Source of the DNA: Bacteroidota bacterium
GTDB taxonomy: Bacteria; Bacteroidota; Bacteroidia; AKYH767-A; OLB10
Length of the DNA: 64,000 bases
Direction of reading: 5' to 3'
NCBI GenBank assembly: GCA_016713445.1
Contig: JADJPB010000006.1
Location: 1 to 64,000, forward strand
Shown: in pieces, positions 30,045 through 41,857 of the stretch
Layout of the letters: every line of letters starts with the position of its first letter
Position numbering within the stretch: the stretch's first letter is position 1
Translations under genes and position numbers: made by a program
Notes under the pieces: model-generated
Seen by the model: only the letters and a program-made list of their open reading frames with translations
Databases searched by the model: none
Told to the model about the DNA's origin: nothing

Positions 30045-30958
30045 GTCAAAATAGAATTTTCATTTTTTTGTTAAACAATTGGCCCATGAAGCCACTAATT
30101 AGTTTTTCTAAACAATTAAAGCTTCAAGGATTTGAAGGATTACCCCTATTCAATGTAGCACACTTTTTTATTCAAAGGTTAAGAAATAACGATCTGCAAA
30201 CTAGAGCAAGATCATTAGCTTTCAGTTTTTTCCTTGCTTTATTTCCTACTGTAATTTTCATATTCACCCTTATTCCATATATTCCAATTCCATCATTTCC
30301 GGAGCAACTACTTTTAGTACTTAAAGATTTTCTTCCAGCGAATACCTTTGAAACAGCACGAGAAACGATAGAAGATATTTTGTTACGCCAAAGAGGAGGT
30401 TTACTTTCCTTTGGATTCTTCTTTGCACTTTATGTATCTGCAGATGGAATTATGGCTCTTATGACCTGGTTTAACAAAAGCTATCATGGGAAAGAGTTAA
30501 GACCGGGCTGGAAAATGAAATTGATGGCCATTGGAATTACGCTTACTCTTGCATTGTTTGTATTTATGGCAATTGGACTCATTCTAACATTTGAATATAT
30601 TTATTACTACCTCGAAGAAAAGAAAATTTTAGTAAGTTTTATGCAACTCATACTTATCTCGATTGGGAAGTGGGTAATTTTACTTGGTCTTTGTTTTTCG
30701 GCCATTTCCCTACTCTTTTATTATGGGCCATCTGAAAAAAACAAATTGAAATTCATTTCAGCCGGTTCTTCACTGGCAACATTTTTAATTATACTTACTT
30801 CTTTAGGATTTAATTATTTCCTAACCAACTTCGGACAATACAACAAAGTATATGGTTCCATAGGAACTTTAATTGTATTCCTTATTTGGCTATATATAAA
30901 CTCTTTTGTGTTGCTTGTTGGCTACGAATTAAACGTTTCCATAAAAAAAGCAAAATAA
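30041..30958 (+). CDS. YihY/BrkB family inner-membrane protein
   Basis: 305 residues with six predicted membrane helices. Family marks: LQTRARSLAFSFFLALFPTVIF near residue 50, YVSADGIMALMTWFNKSYH, YYGPSEKNKLKFISAGSSLAT, and the C-terminal YGSIGTLIVFLIWLYINSF with LLVGYELNVSI. Function of the family is unsettled (sometimes mislabelled ribonuclease BN). Translationally coupled to nadC. Its stop codon is one base from the stop of the convergent giant PKD gene, so there is no room for a terminator between them. Confidence 0.9.
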   Translation: MSQNRIFIFLLNNWPMKPLISFSKQLKLQGFEGLPLFNVAHFFIQRLRNNDLQTRARSLAFSFFLALFPTVIFIFTLIPYIPIPSFPEQLLLVLKDFLPANTFETARETIEDILLRQRGGLLSFGFFFALYVSADGIMALMTWFNKSYHGKELRPGWKMKLMAIGITLTLALFVFMAIGLILTFEYIYYYLEEKKILVSFMQLILISIGKWVILLGLCFSAISLLFYYGPSEKNKLKFISAGSSLATFLIILTSLGFNYFLTNFGQYNKVYGSIGTLIVFLIWLYINSFVLLVGYELNVSIKKAK

Positions 30959-30959
30959 T

Positions 30960-33900
30960 TTATTTCTCTTCCCAATCTGTAATAGTACCGGGAACGCGAT
31001 CTATTTCTTTCCAAGCGCCAAATTCATCCTGCTTTTCAATAACATAGTAATCGACGCCTGTATTCCAGTTTTTATATTGCGTCCATTTTAAATAGTTTCC
31101 AGAACTATCCACTAGCTTGGTTAACAAAATGGATGATCCAATTTCTCCTACATCACTTTCTACGTCGCAAGTATTTCGTACAAATATTTTATAATAATAT
31201 TCTTGCGAATTTACCATCACATTAAAATCCGAATAATCATGTATCAATGATGGCACACTTGCAATCATCGAATAATTTACTTGATCCGTTGATCTAAAAA
31301 TATCATATCGTAATACAGATGTAGGTAAAGTGACAGGCGGCATCCACTCTGTAAATACATACGCATTGTCTATAACTGTAGATCTTACTACATCAACAAA
31401 CTGATCAGAAATGGTGCTGGTTGGAGTTGCTGCTTTCTCATTACTCCAGGAGTCATACAATGCATTTCCACATACTTCCAATGCTTTTACTTTATATGTA
31501 TATTCATACGGGCAGAAAGTAGTGCTATCAAGATAGTTTAAAGTCATACTATCTACTATACCGATCGCTGCAAATGCTCCACCTCGTTCTGAACGATAAA
31601 TTTCATATCCGCTAATTGAACATCCTCCATAAGGACTCCATGAAAGAGAAACTTGCTGCATTCCGGCCACTGCGTCTAAATAAACCGTCTCGTGTGCCCT
31701 AACAAGATTTAAATCCTGTCCATATCCACATTTATCAACAGCTTGTACTTTGTAAGAGTAAGCTTGCAAATCTGTATTCACTAATGAATCTACATATTCT
31801 GGTATCGTAACAACAGTTCCATTATTGGAATGATAAACTTTTGCAATCGTATCAAAAATGTTTGTCACATTATTTAAACGAAATACCTCATAATAATCCA
31901 AATCATTCACATTTGTTTGTTCCCAATTCAACAACACTTTACTCGGATCAACAACACTTACCAAAAACATCTTAGTTACTGGTGGTGGAATGTCATCATA
32001 CACTTCAATTAGATCAAATGCGACAGTATCGTCACTACAACCATTGGCATTTGCCACCACAAGTGATATGGTATAAGCATCTGGTATCACATAAGTGTGA
32101 ATTTCATTTAATGAAGATGAAGTCATTCAGTCATCAAAATCCCAATAAAAACTTGCATTCTCTAATCCTGTTGAAGAATTTGTAAAGGTAACCGTAACTG
32201 GGCTACAACCTTCATTAACATCAACAATAAATGAAGCATGCGGTTGCGCCAAAACATGAATAGTATCTGCGAGGACCATGGTATCAGTACACCCTTCTTG
32301 ATTAAAGGCTATCATTGAAATTACATAATCACCGGGGACTGAATATGTATAACCTGGTGAATTTCCTTGAATCCAATTACCATCACCCATGTCATAGGAT
32401 ACTATCTGCAACTGTTCCTACATCATCCAATTGAATGGATAATGGAGCACAACCGCTCGTTACATCGATATTAAAATCAGCAACAGGACTTACACCAACA
32501 TCAATTGGAACCGGCAAAGAATATACAGCCGAACAGCCTAAGGAATCAAGCGCATAAAGTGTAGTAGTAAACGAACCTGAGTTAGAATATATATGAGTTG
32601 GATCGATCGAAGTACTTATGTTACCATCACCAAAATGCCATTCATAATCTACTGCACCTAGGGTTGAATTTACAAAAGAAACCAATAACGGCGCACATCC
32701 TAATACAGAAGAAACGGAAAATTGAGGAATAGGCCCTTGTACTACAACGGCACTATCCATCAAGAATGAATCTTTACATCCGAATTTATTTTCAATCGTT
32801 AGTTGAACATTATAAATTCCGGGAGTGGCAAAAATTAAAGAAGGCTGAGTATTTCCTGAAGTATTTCCATTCCCCAAATTCCATTGCCAAACGCTTGCAT
32901 TTAAACTCAAGTCATAGAAATTAATCAAAAGCGGCGCACAACCTGAATCGTTACTTACTGAAAAATTAGCAATAGGGGAATTAATTTCAATCAAAGAATC
33001 GATAGATAAAGAACTGGTACATCCTGTAGAGGAAGTTACTGTTAGAGAAACGTTGTAAAAACCATCACTCAGGTAACTATGTGAAGGGTTTTGGAGATTT
33101 GAAGTAGACCCATCGCCAAAATTCCAAGACCACGCTACAGCGTTTGTACTGGTATCAGAAAAATTTCCAATAAACGGTATGCACCCACTTAAATTATTGA
33201 CAGTGATGGATGCCACTGTAATATCAGGTTGTTTTTTCGAAATAGACTTCAAGCATCCATTAACATCACGAACTGTTAATGTAATGGAGTCAGTTGGGTT
33301 CTTCAAATACACATGCGATGGGTGCTGCAAGTTGGATGAATCTCCATCTCCAAAATCCCAATGCCAACTAACAGCATCCACACTAATGTCGGTGAAAGTA
33401 ACAATTGCAGGTGCGCAATTTGTACTAGTTACATATGTAAAATCCGGTTTTAAATCACTTACATAAAAAGCATTATTTATGGTAAGAGTATCCTTGCAAA
33501 TATTTTTACTTGCAATCAACATTACATCTTGACTACCATATGATATAAAGTTATAGATTGGGTTCAACTGTGTTGAGATTCCATAGGATCCAAATGTCCA
33601 GAAATAAGAATTGCTTCCTGTTGATGAATTTATAAATTCAACATAAAGAGAAGTACAATTCGTTATCGGTGGATTATAAGTAAAGCCTGCAATAGGATTA
33701 AATATTTCAATAGCGTAAGCCATATTAAAAGCCAACGAACACCCATTAACATCGATGACATTTAATGAAGCTAGGAAAAGACCACTGTCTAAATAAGCAT
33801 GTGAAGGAGTTTGTAAGGTAGATGTAGTTCCATCACCAAAATCCCATAAATATTGAGCGTAATTTACATTTCCTGGATCAAACAAAATTGAATCACCTGC

Positions 33901-36771
33901 ACAACCTCTTCGTGTATTCGCAGTAATAGGATTCGACACATTAATGGAAAATGATTTCACTACAAATGAAGTGCAATTATTTGTATCCTTTACATTTAAA
34001 CTAATCATATAACTGGCATCCATATTGGGATACGTGAATGTTGCCGTAGGAGTATTAAAAATATTTCCAGATCCAAAATCCCATTTAAAATAATTACCAG
34101 GTACCGAAGCTTGAACATCTACCACTACTCCATTACACAAATTCGTTTTAGCAATAGAAAAATCACTTATTGGTTTTACAACAAATGCTGTATCGTTAAA
34201 TTGCAAAGAATCTACACCTCCTGCTGAATAATATAAATACAACATAGTAGAAAAAGCCCCACTGTCTGTGTAAGCATGCGTAGGTGAAGGTAATGTAGAC
34301 GTATTTCCATCACCAAAAACCCATAAATGACCTATTGCAGATGGATCAGGATTTGTAAAACTTACTGTGTAAGGAGCGCAATGATAAATTCGTGGTGGAA
34401 CCGGAGGCACTCCGCCTCCTAAGCCACCGCCAGAACCAGTATTTGGTCCAAATGAAATGGGTGGATAAACATAAGTATATTGACAACTATCGTTTCCTAT
34501 TGTTAGCGTAATGGTAAAAGGTCCTAAGGTTTGGTAAACATGAATTGGATTTTCTAAAGCAGAAGAATCACCATCACCGAAAGTCCATAACCACCATGTT
34601 GCACTTGTCGAATTAGCATTAAATTGAACACTTGCAGGAGCTACAGTATCCGTTGTGAAAGAAGTACCATGTGCTCCAAGCCCATTTATTACCACTGAAT
34701 TCGTTGCCGTTAAAGTGGTATTACATCCTCCGGGCGTCGTAGCAATCAATTGAACACTGTAAATACCGGGCCCTGGGTAAATATGAGCTGGATGTTGTAA
34801 TGTTGAACTTCCACCATCACCAAAGCTCCATTGCCAAGAAGTTGCATTTAATGAGGTATCTGTAAAAAAAACGTCGTAAGGAGGACATGGACTCACTGTA
34901 TATGTAAATCCTGGATAAGCACCATCAATAATAAAAGTTTGAAAGTTCTGAATAAATTGCTCACAACCACCATTCGGCATCCAGGTGGTTAATGAAACTG
35001 TATAAGTTCCTGGAGAATCATAAACATGATAGGGATTCGCTGCTGTGGAAGTGGTACCATCGCCAAAATCCCATAAGAAAAAAGCGGCACCTGAGGCATC
35101 TGAAAAATTAATCGCATAAGGTGCACATCCTGTAATTGAAGGGGGTGTTACATAATTTACTGTAGCCGTGGCAACGTTAATCGGATTAGGTAATAAGAAG
35201 GTATCGACACAACCTGTTGCGTCAAATGCAATTAATCTTACTTGATACGTACCAATATTTGAATAAGTATGCGAAGGATGTTGTTGTGTGGAAGTACTTC
35301 CATCGCCAAAATCCCATAACCATGTTGTAGATCCTGAAGATAAATTACTAAAATTTACTAGTAGAGGTGGACAACCACTCAATAAATCCGTTGAAAAATT
35401 AGCATTTGGAGCATTTACAATTACCTTTTGATTCAATGGATAACTTAATTTACATCCATTCACCGTAGTAGCTTCTAAACTCACCTGATAGGTTCCAGAA
35501 TTATTATACACATGCAATGGAGCCTTTAATGTTGAAGAAGAACCATCACCAAAATCCCATAGCCAAGAATAATTTGAGGTAGTACTATTTACAAATTGAA
35601 CAGGTAAAGGTGCACATCCTAAAAAATTCAACATTGAATAATTAAAAAATGGTCTTGGTAGTACGGTAATAGTCCCCGCCACTAAATTTTGTTGACATCC
35701 ATTGGAATAATTTACAACCATTGAAATTGGAAATGATCCACTATCTGGATAAGTATAATATACTGAGCTTCCCGACCTAGTTAACCCATTGCCCAAATTC
35801 CAATTATAGTTACCGTTATTAAAATGCGTTGCGACTAATGCAACATAATGTGGCATACATCCTGAATCATCGCTGATTGAAATTTGTGGAATTGGATTCC
35901 ATTTAACATGAATAGAAGTTGGCAACGGTACTGTTTTCGAACATCCGTTGCTGCTTGTCATGGTAAGGACTGGATAATACTTTCCGGTATCCGGATAAAC
36001 ATGCGAAGGATTGGTTTGTGTAGAAGTATTTCCATCTCCAAAATCCCAGGTCCATGAAATAGCATTTTGCATTTGCGCAGAAAATTGAAATGAAAACTGC
36101 GGGTCACAGCTTACTGAATCATTTACAGAAACTGTAGATGAAGGAGAAGGATAAACAGTGATGTAAGCATTTCGCACTTTTATATCACTACATCCATATT
36201 GAATGCTGTAAGCTACTAAAGTCACATTAAATGTTCCCGAAATATTATAAATATGTTGGGGATTAAATAAATTACTTGTTGTACCATCTCCAAAATCCCA
36301 AACGCAAGAATCAAACAGGCTTGATTGATTTTGAAAGTCGAAAATTTGTTCGCCTTGACATCCCGTAAGTTGAGCTACACTAAAATTAGCTTCCGGTTTT
36401 TGATGAACTATAATATTTGCAGATGTAGTACTTGTTAAACCACTCGCGCTTGTCGCAGTTAGCGTTACGGTATAATTCCCCGCAGCTGTAAAAACATTCC
36501 CAGGATTTGCCAATACTGAAGAATTTCCATTTCCAAAATTCCATAAATAAGAAACGGCATTTGTTGATGTATTCGTAAATTGAACATTAAATGGAATGCA
36601 ACCCTGTGTATTGGGAACTGAAAAGGATGCAACTGGAGTCTGACCAAAAGTAGTACCCACCAAACAGCAAAGAAATGCCATTAGTAAATGGAACTTTTTC
36701 AAGGTTCGTTTAGATGAAAGAAGGTAATAATTACTAAAAATCATATGACATTCATACGATATGTTCCCCAT
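30960..36771 (-). CDS. Giant PKD-repeat surface protein, C-terminally truncated (frameshift and in-frame TGA)
   Basis: About 1,935 residues. An N-terminal signal sequence (KFHLLMAFLCCLVGTTFGQ) precedes about 19 PKD domains, each opening with a GCxPxxVxFxNxS-like strand and holding a W.FGDG core, then two or three fibronectin III-like domains (VLLNWEQTNVNDLDYYEVFR; VSLSWSPYGGCSISGYEIY; WTQYKNWNTGVDYYVIE). Related proteins continue into a gliding-motility-associated (CHU_C) or T9SS sorting domain; here translation stops at DWEEK with none. Breaks: a one-base shift near 32400 (VADSI to VSYDMGDG) and a TGA at 32127-32129 where the PKD core WDFDDG needs Gly (GGA). Start is uncertain: Met at 36771, 36747, or a TTG near 36705. 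Confidence 0.8.
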
Positions 36772-36841
36772 TAAGTTCGATTAGAAATGATAAATTACAA
36801 CCTGAAAGAGAGTTAATTAGGACAAATTCATCTATATATTT

Positions 36842-36870
36842 CAAACGTAAGAAAAAAAGGTTTTATGCAA
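36842..36870 (-). promoter_or_regulatory. Candidate promoter for the giant PKD gene
   Basis: On the minus strand TTG (36870-36868), an 18-nt spacer and TACGTTTG (36849-36842), fitting the Bacteroidota consensus. It lies 70-95 nt before the possible start codons. Confidence 0.45.
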
Positions 36871-36975
36871 TCGGGATGTCGGGATCAAATTGCAAGAATC
36901 TAATAATAAAATGATTACAGCGAAGTACGCGGTAAGTACTACATTTGTACTTCAATAATTGTTGTAAGATTAAGA

Positions 36976-39812
36976 ATGAGTTTATCAGAAGAAGAATGGG
37001 TAGAGGTATATGGAGCACGGGTCCATAACCTTCAAAATATAGATATACAATTTCCAAGAAATAAATTAGTTGTATTAACAGGTTTAAGTGGAAGTGGTAA
37101 AAGTTCGTTAGCGTTTGATACAATCTATGCTGAAGGACAAAGACGATACATGGAAACCTTTTCTGCATACGCACGTCAATTTTTAGGCAATATGGAAAGA
37201 CCAGATGTAGATAAGATAAAAGGGTTGAGTCCTGTCATTTCCATTGAGCAAAAAACCACGAATACAAATCCTCGATCTACTGTTGGAACTATCACCGAAA
37301 TTTATGATTTTCTTCGTCTTTTGTTTGCAAGAGCATCCGATGCATACTCCTATTTATCAGGAGAAAAAATGATTCGTATGACGGATGATCAAATTCGAGA
37401 TTTAATCATGACTGAGTATGACGGAAAGAGCTTGTTATTTCTTTCACCCGTTGTTAAAGCCAGAAAAGGACACTACCGAGAACTATTTCAACATATAGCA
37501 CAACAAGGGTTTTTAAGAGTACGAATAGACGGTCAACTCACCGAAATAAAAAAAGGACTTCAAGCCGATCGTTATAAAACTCATGATATTGAAATCGTAA
37601 TTGATCGAATTGTAGTAAACGAAGACAATGCTACCAGAGTATTTGATAGCATTAAAACTTCACTAAAACATGGTAAAGGTTCCATGATTGTAATGGATGA
37701 GCAATCCAAGAAAGCACGACATCTCAGCCAGCATTTAATGTGTCCAACAACAGGAATTAGCTACGATGAACCTGCTCCAAACAACTTTTCTTTTAATTCA
37801 CCCTATGGTGCATGCACAAAATGCAATGGACTTGGAACGATACCAGAAATTGATCTTCGTTCAGTAATTCCGAATGATTCTAAGAGCATTAAACAAGGAG
37901 GTATAGCTCCCTTGGGTGAATACAAAGACAATTTCATTTTTAATCAGATTCAAGCTATCGTAAAAAAATTTGACTGCACCTTAACAACGCCTATCCAAGA
38001 TATTCCGGAAGAAGCAATGGATATTATTTTATATGGATCAAATGAAATTTTCACATCTGAAAAAGAAGGTAGCACTCGTAATTCCAATGGAACAAGTTTG
38101 AGTTTTGATGGAATTGCAAGTTTCATTTCATCACAAATCGAAGATGAAACATCTTCCCATAAATTAAAAAGATGGGCTTTTGGATTTATGACTTCTATTG
38201 AATGTCCAACTTGTCATGGTGCACGTTTAAAAAAAGAATCACTTCAATTTAAAATTGACAATAAAAATATTGCCGATTTAGCTCATCTAGACATTCTCGA
38301 TTTACATGAATGGACTAAGTCAGTTGAGAAAAGATTATCTGGAAAGCAAAAGACGATAGGAAAAGAAATTCTGAAAGAGATCAATAAGCGGATTCAATTT
38401 TTACTGGATGTTGGCTTAGACTACCTCACTTTAAATCGATCTTCTCGTTCGTTATCAGGAGGAGAATCGCAACGAATACGCCTTGCCACACAAATAGGAT
38501 CTCAATTGGTAGGAGTCATGTATATTTTAGATGAGCCAAGTATAGGGTTACATCAACGCGACAATGCACGACTCATACATTCCTTGAGAGAGCTCCGAGA
38601 TTTAGGAAATTCTGTAATTGTAGTTGAGCATGACAAAGAAACCATTATGGCAGCAGATTATGTAATTGATCTTGGTCCAGGAGCAGGTTTACATGGTGGC
38701 AGAGTCGTTTCTGCAGGTAGTGCAGCGGAAGTAAGCAAGGCCCCTTCCTTAACAGGGAAATATCTATCCGGTGAGTTAAATGTACATCGCACAAAACGCA
38801 GAAAAGGAAATGGGAAATCCCTTAATATCACTGGTGCTGCAGGGAACAATTTAAAAAATGTAGATGTCGAATTTCCGTTAGGAGTATTTATATGCGTTAC
38901 AGGAGTTTCAGGAAGTGGAAAATCTACATTAATTAACGAAACATTATACCCAATACTCAATCAACACTTCTATCGTTCACTTACAAAACCTTTGAAGCAT
39001 AAGTCTATCAAAGGAATGGAATATCTTGATAAGGTTATTGAAATTGATCAAAGTCCTATTGGTCGCACCCCACGCTCCAACCCGGCAACATACACTGGAG
39101 TATTTAGTGATATAAGAAATTTATTTTCGAATTTGAATGAATCAAAGGTTCGGGGATATCCCCCAGGATGGTTTTCTTTCAATGTAAAAGGTGGTCGTTG
39201 CGAAGATTGTCAGGGTGCAGGTATGCGCACGATCGAAATGAATTTTTTACCAGATGTATTTGTAATTTGTGAAACGTGCAATGGAAAAAGATACAACAGA
39301 GAAATCCTGGATATTCGATACAGAGGTAAATCAATAAACGATGTGCCTAATATGAGCATTGAACAAGCAGTAGAGTTCTTTGAGAACATGCCAAACATAC
39401 TTCATAAAAAATAAAGACACTTAAAGATGTAGGTTTAGGTTATTTGACGCTTGGACAACAAAGCACTACCCTTTCTGGAGGAGAAGCACAACGCGTAAAA
39501 CTAGCTTCCGAACTATCGAAAAGAGACACCGGCAACACTTTTTACATCCTTGATGAACCTACAACCGGTCTACACTTTGAAGATGTAAGAATCTTACTTG
39601 AAGTATTAGATAAGTTAGTGGATAAAGGAAATACAGTATTGGTTATTGAACATAATATGGATGTGATCAGTTACTCCGATCATATAATAGATTTGGGACC
39701 AGAAGGTGGATCAAGGGGAGGTAATATTTTATGTACAGGAACCCCTGAGCAAATTATAAAAAATAAAAAATCCATTACAGCACACTATCTTAAAAAAGAA
39801 TTACAATCCTAA
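36976..39812 (+). CDS. uvrA: UvrABC excinuclease subunit A (one frameshift)
   Basis: About 945 residues once rejoined, normal for UvrA, the DNA-damage recognition ATPase of nucleotide excision repair. Two ABC ATPase modules are seen: Walker A GLSGSGKSS near residue 35 and GVSGSGKST near 650, signatures SLSGGESQRIRLA and TLSGGEAQRVKLA, Walker B YILDEPSIGLH and YILDEPTTGLH. Zinc sites CPTCHGARL and CEDCQGAG ... CETCNGKRYN are present. The frame breaks near 39405-39415 in an AAAAAATAAAG run; a one-base change reads HKKIKTLKDVGLGYL into the second part. A TACATTTG box at 36940-36947 could be its -7 element. Confidence 0.95.
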
Positions 39813-39861
39813 TATAACTTTTCAATCAACCCTTCGTTAAATAGAATCTAACTGAACGACT

Positions 39862-40569
39862 ATGCATGCTGATGACGCTAAAATACGAAGAGCATTTACG
39901 GAAAAAGACTGGCAAGAGATCAAAGCTCAAGATACTTGGCAAATTTTCAAAATTATGGCAGAATTTGTTGAAGGCTTTGAAAAGATGAGCCGAATCGGAC
40001 CCTGCGTATCAATCTTTGGTTCAGCTCGAACGCCGGCAAACTCAAAATATTATTTACTAGCGGAAGCCATTGCACACAAATTAACTCTTGAAGGCTATGG
40101 TATAATTACGGGCGGTGGTCCAGGAATCATGGAAGCTGCTAACAAGGGTGCTCAAAAATCGAATGGGAAATCTGTTGGACTCAACATCAAATTACCCTTT
40201 GAACAATCGCCCAATCCCTATATTGATTCAGACAAAAGCATCACCTTTGATTACTTCTTTGTTAGAAAATTAATGTTTATAAAATACGCACAAGGATTTG
40301 TCGTATTGCCGGGAGGTTTTGGAACGATGGATGAACTTTTTGAATCACTTACTTTAATACAAACAAGAAAAATAGGACGATTCCCAATCATTTTAGTAGG
40401 CAAATCATATTGGTCAGGATTACTTACCTGGATCAAAGAAGTATTGGTTACCGAGAAATACATCAATGCAGAAGACTTGAATTTATTTAGCATAGTTGAT
40501 TCAGCCGAAGAAGCTGTTGAGGCCATTGATTCTTTTTACTCCAAATATTTGCTCAAGCCCAATTTCTAA
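39862..40569 (+). CDS. LOG family protein (TIGR00730), nucleotide 5'-monophosphate phosphoribohydrolase-like
   Basis: 235 residues with a Rossmann-like fold. SIFGSARTPANSKYY, GYGIITGGGPGIMEAANKGA and VVLPGGFGTMDELFE give the PGGxGTxxE catalytic motif of LOG proteins, which cut the glycosidic bond of nucleotide 5'-monophosphates (including cytokinin ribotides). Older annotation as lysine decarboxylase is not supported. This is the longer type II-like form, with an N-terminal extension containing KDWQEIKAQDTWQIF. 49 bp after uvrA, possibly the same transcript. Confidence 0.9.
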   Translation: MHADDAKIRRAFTEKDWQEIKAQDTWQIFKIMAEFVEGFEKMSRIGPCVSIFGSARTPANSKYYLLAEAIAHKLTLEGYGIITGGGPGIMEAANKGAQKSNGKSVGLNIKLPFEQSPNPYIDSDKSITFDYFFVRKLMFIKYAQGFVVLPGGFGTMDELFESLTLIQTRKIGRFPIILVGKSYWSGLLTWIKEVLVTEKYINAEDLNLFSIVDSAEEAVEAIDSFYSKYLLKPNF

Positions 40570-40595
40570 TTTTTCAAATTAGCATACGAACCCAC

Positions 40596-40614
40596 CTTAC
40601 AAATTTTTTGTAAG
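40596..40614. repeat. Perfect short palindrome between the LOG and FIST genes
   Basis: CTTACAAA (40596-40603) and TTTGTAAG (40607-40614) are exact reverse complements around a TTT centre. There is no T tract after it on either strand long enough for a good terminator, so a protein-binding site upstream of the FIST operon is as likely as a weak terminator of the LOG gene. Confidence 0.5.
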
Positions 40615-40714
40615 ATAATTCCTGATTTAGTTCAATTTCTCCCCTCGACCTTTATGGCCTTGCGAAACTATTGCATCGATAACAGAGTAAAAATCGATAG
40701 CAAATTGTATAACA

Positions 40715-41854
40715 ATGCAAATCGAGCAAAAGAAATGGACTCCCGAAAAAACTTGGGAAACACTTCGAAGTGATTTAAGGGAAAGTAAAGAATACCAATT
40801 GGTATTAGTGTTTGGTAGCCGAACACTACTATCAAGTGTTGGATTTTATGATGAAATCCGACATTATTATCCAAAAGCACAGATTTTAATGAACTCCACT
40901 TCTGGAGAAATCATCGATACACAGGTCAATGATGATACAATTTCATTAACTGCTATTCGCTTTGGGAATACACAATTCAAAACTACATCGGTAAATATTT
41001 TAGATTATAAAAGCGCTGAAAACGCCGGCAATCAAATAGCAAAAACTTTATTCGCATCCAATCTTACCAACATCTTAATTTTTGCAGATGGGCAACAGGT
41101 AAATGGACAAAAATTAGTTCAAGGTTTAGAAGACAAAATTTCACACCCTGTAGTTATTTCGGGAGGACTTGCCGGAGATGGAAATAAATTTCAGAAGTCA
41201 CTCTTAGGATTGAACGAACAACCGAGTGAAGGTAAAATAATTGCGGTAGGTTTCTATGGAAAACAATTGTCAGTATCTACAGGCAGAATGGATGGATGGG
41301 AAGAATTTGGCAACGAAATTTTAATAACCAAGTCCCATCAAAACACATTGCTTGAACTAAATCACGAACCTGCACTAAAAGTTTACAATCAATTTATAAA
41401 CACGAACATTCCATCAAATGATGGCTACACTCTCCTCGCTCCTATCTGCATAAAGACAAACAACGAACCTTTTGCTTCTGTCAGAGCCATTAAATCTATT
41501 AATGAAGAAGAGAAAAGTATAACATTTGATGGGGTTGTACCTCAAGGCTGTTACATCAAGATGATGAAAGCCAATTTTGAAAGCCTTATAAATGCTGCTA
41601 CTTCGGCCGCAAAAAACAGTGCCCGAAACATTTCAAAACCAGAACTCGCTATAGTAATAAGTAATGTAGGTAGAAAAATCATACTGAGTAAACGAATAGA
41701 AGAAGAAGTAGAAGTGATAAGAGAAGTACTTGGAGAAAACACCGCCATCACAGGATTCTACTCATATGGCGACATCTCCTTTGTGAAAGGTGCTACAAAA
41801 TCAGAAAGCAATAATCAATCAATGACCATTACAACAATGCGTGAAATTCTATAG
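40715..41854 (+). CDS. FIST domain signal transduction protein (FIST_N and FIST_C)
   Basis: 379 residues. The FIST_N half has LVLVFGSRTLLSS, ILMNSTSGEIIDTQV and VISGGLAGDGNKF; the FIST_C half has ALKVYNQFIN, YTLLAPICI and a C-terminal NTAITGFYSYGDISF, the usual ending for the domain. FIST proteins are soluble ligand-binding sensors thought to respond to small molecules such as amino acids, and are commonly encoded with two-component genes; ligand not determinable here. First gene of a five-gene signalling operon; the next start is 3 bp after its stop. No membrane segment, so it senses a cytoplasmic signal. Confidence 0.9.
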   Translation: MQIEQKKWTPEKTWETLRSDLRESKEYQLVLVFGSRTLLSSVGFYDEIRHYYPKAQILMNSTSGEIIDTQVNDDTISLTAIRFGNTQFKTTSVNILDYKSAENAGNQIAKTLFASNLTNILIFADGQQVNGQKLVQGLEDKISHPVVISGGLAGDGNKFQKSLLGLNEQPSEGKIIAVGFYGKQLSVSTGRMDGWEEFGNEILITKSHQNTLLELNHEPALKVYNQFINTNIPSNDGYTLLAPICIKTNNEPFASVRAIKSINEEEKSITFDGVVPQGCYIKMMKANFESLINAATSAAKNSARNISKPELAIVISNVGRKIILSKRIEEEVEVIREVLGENTAITGFYSYGDISFVKGATKSESNNQSMTITTMREIL

Positions 41855-41857
41855 CAG

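Noticed and set aside
30041..30958. Calling the YihY-like protein ribonuclease BN
   Set aside because: That label is a historical misassignment; the protein is a six-helix membrane protein without nuclease motifs.
33179..33466. Plus-strand open frame of 95 codons inside the giant PKD gene
   Set aside because: It is antisense to regular PKD repeats and has no independent features.
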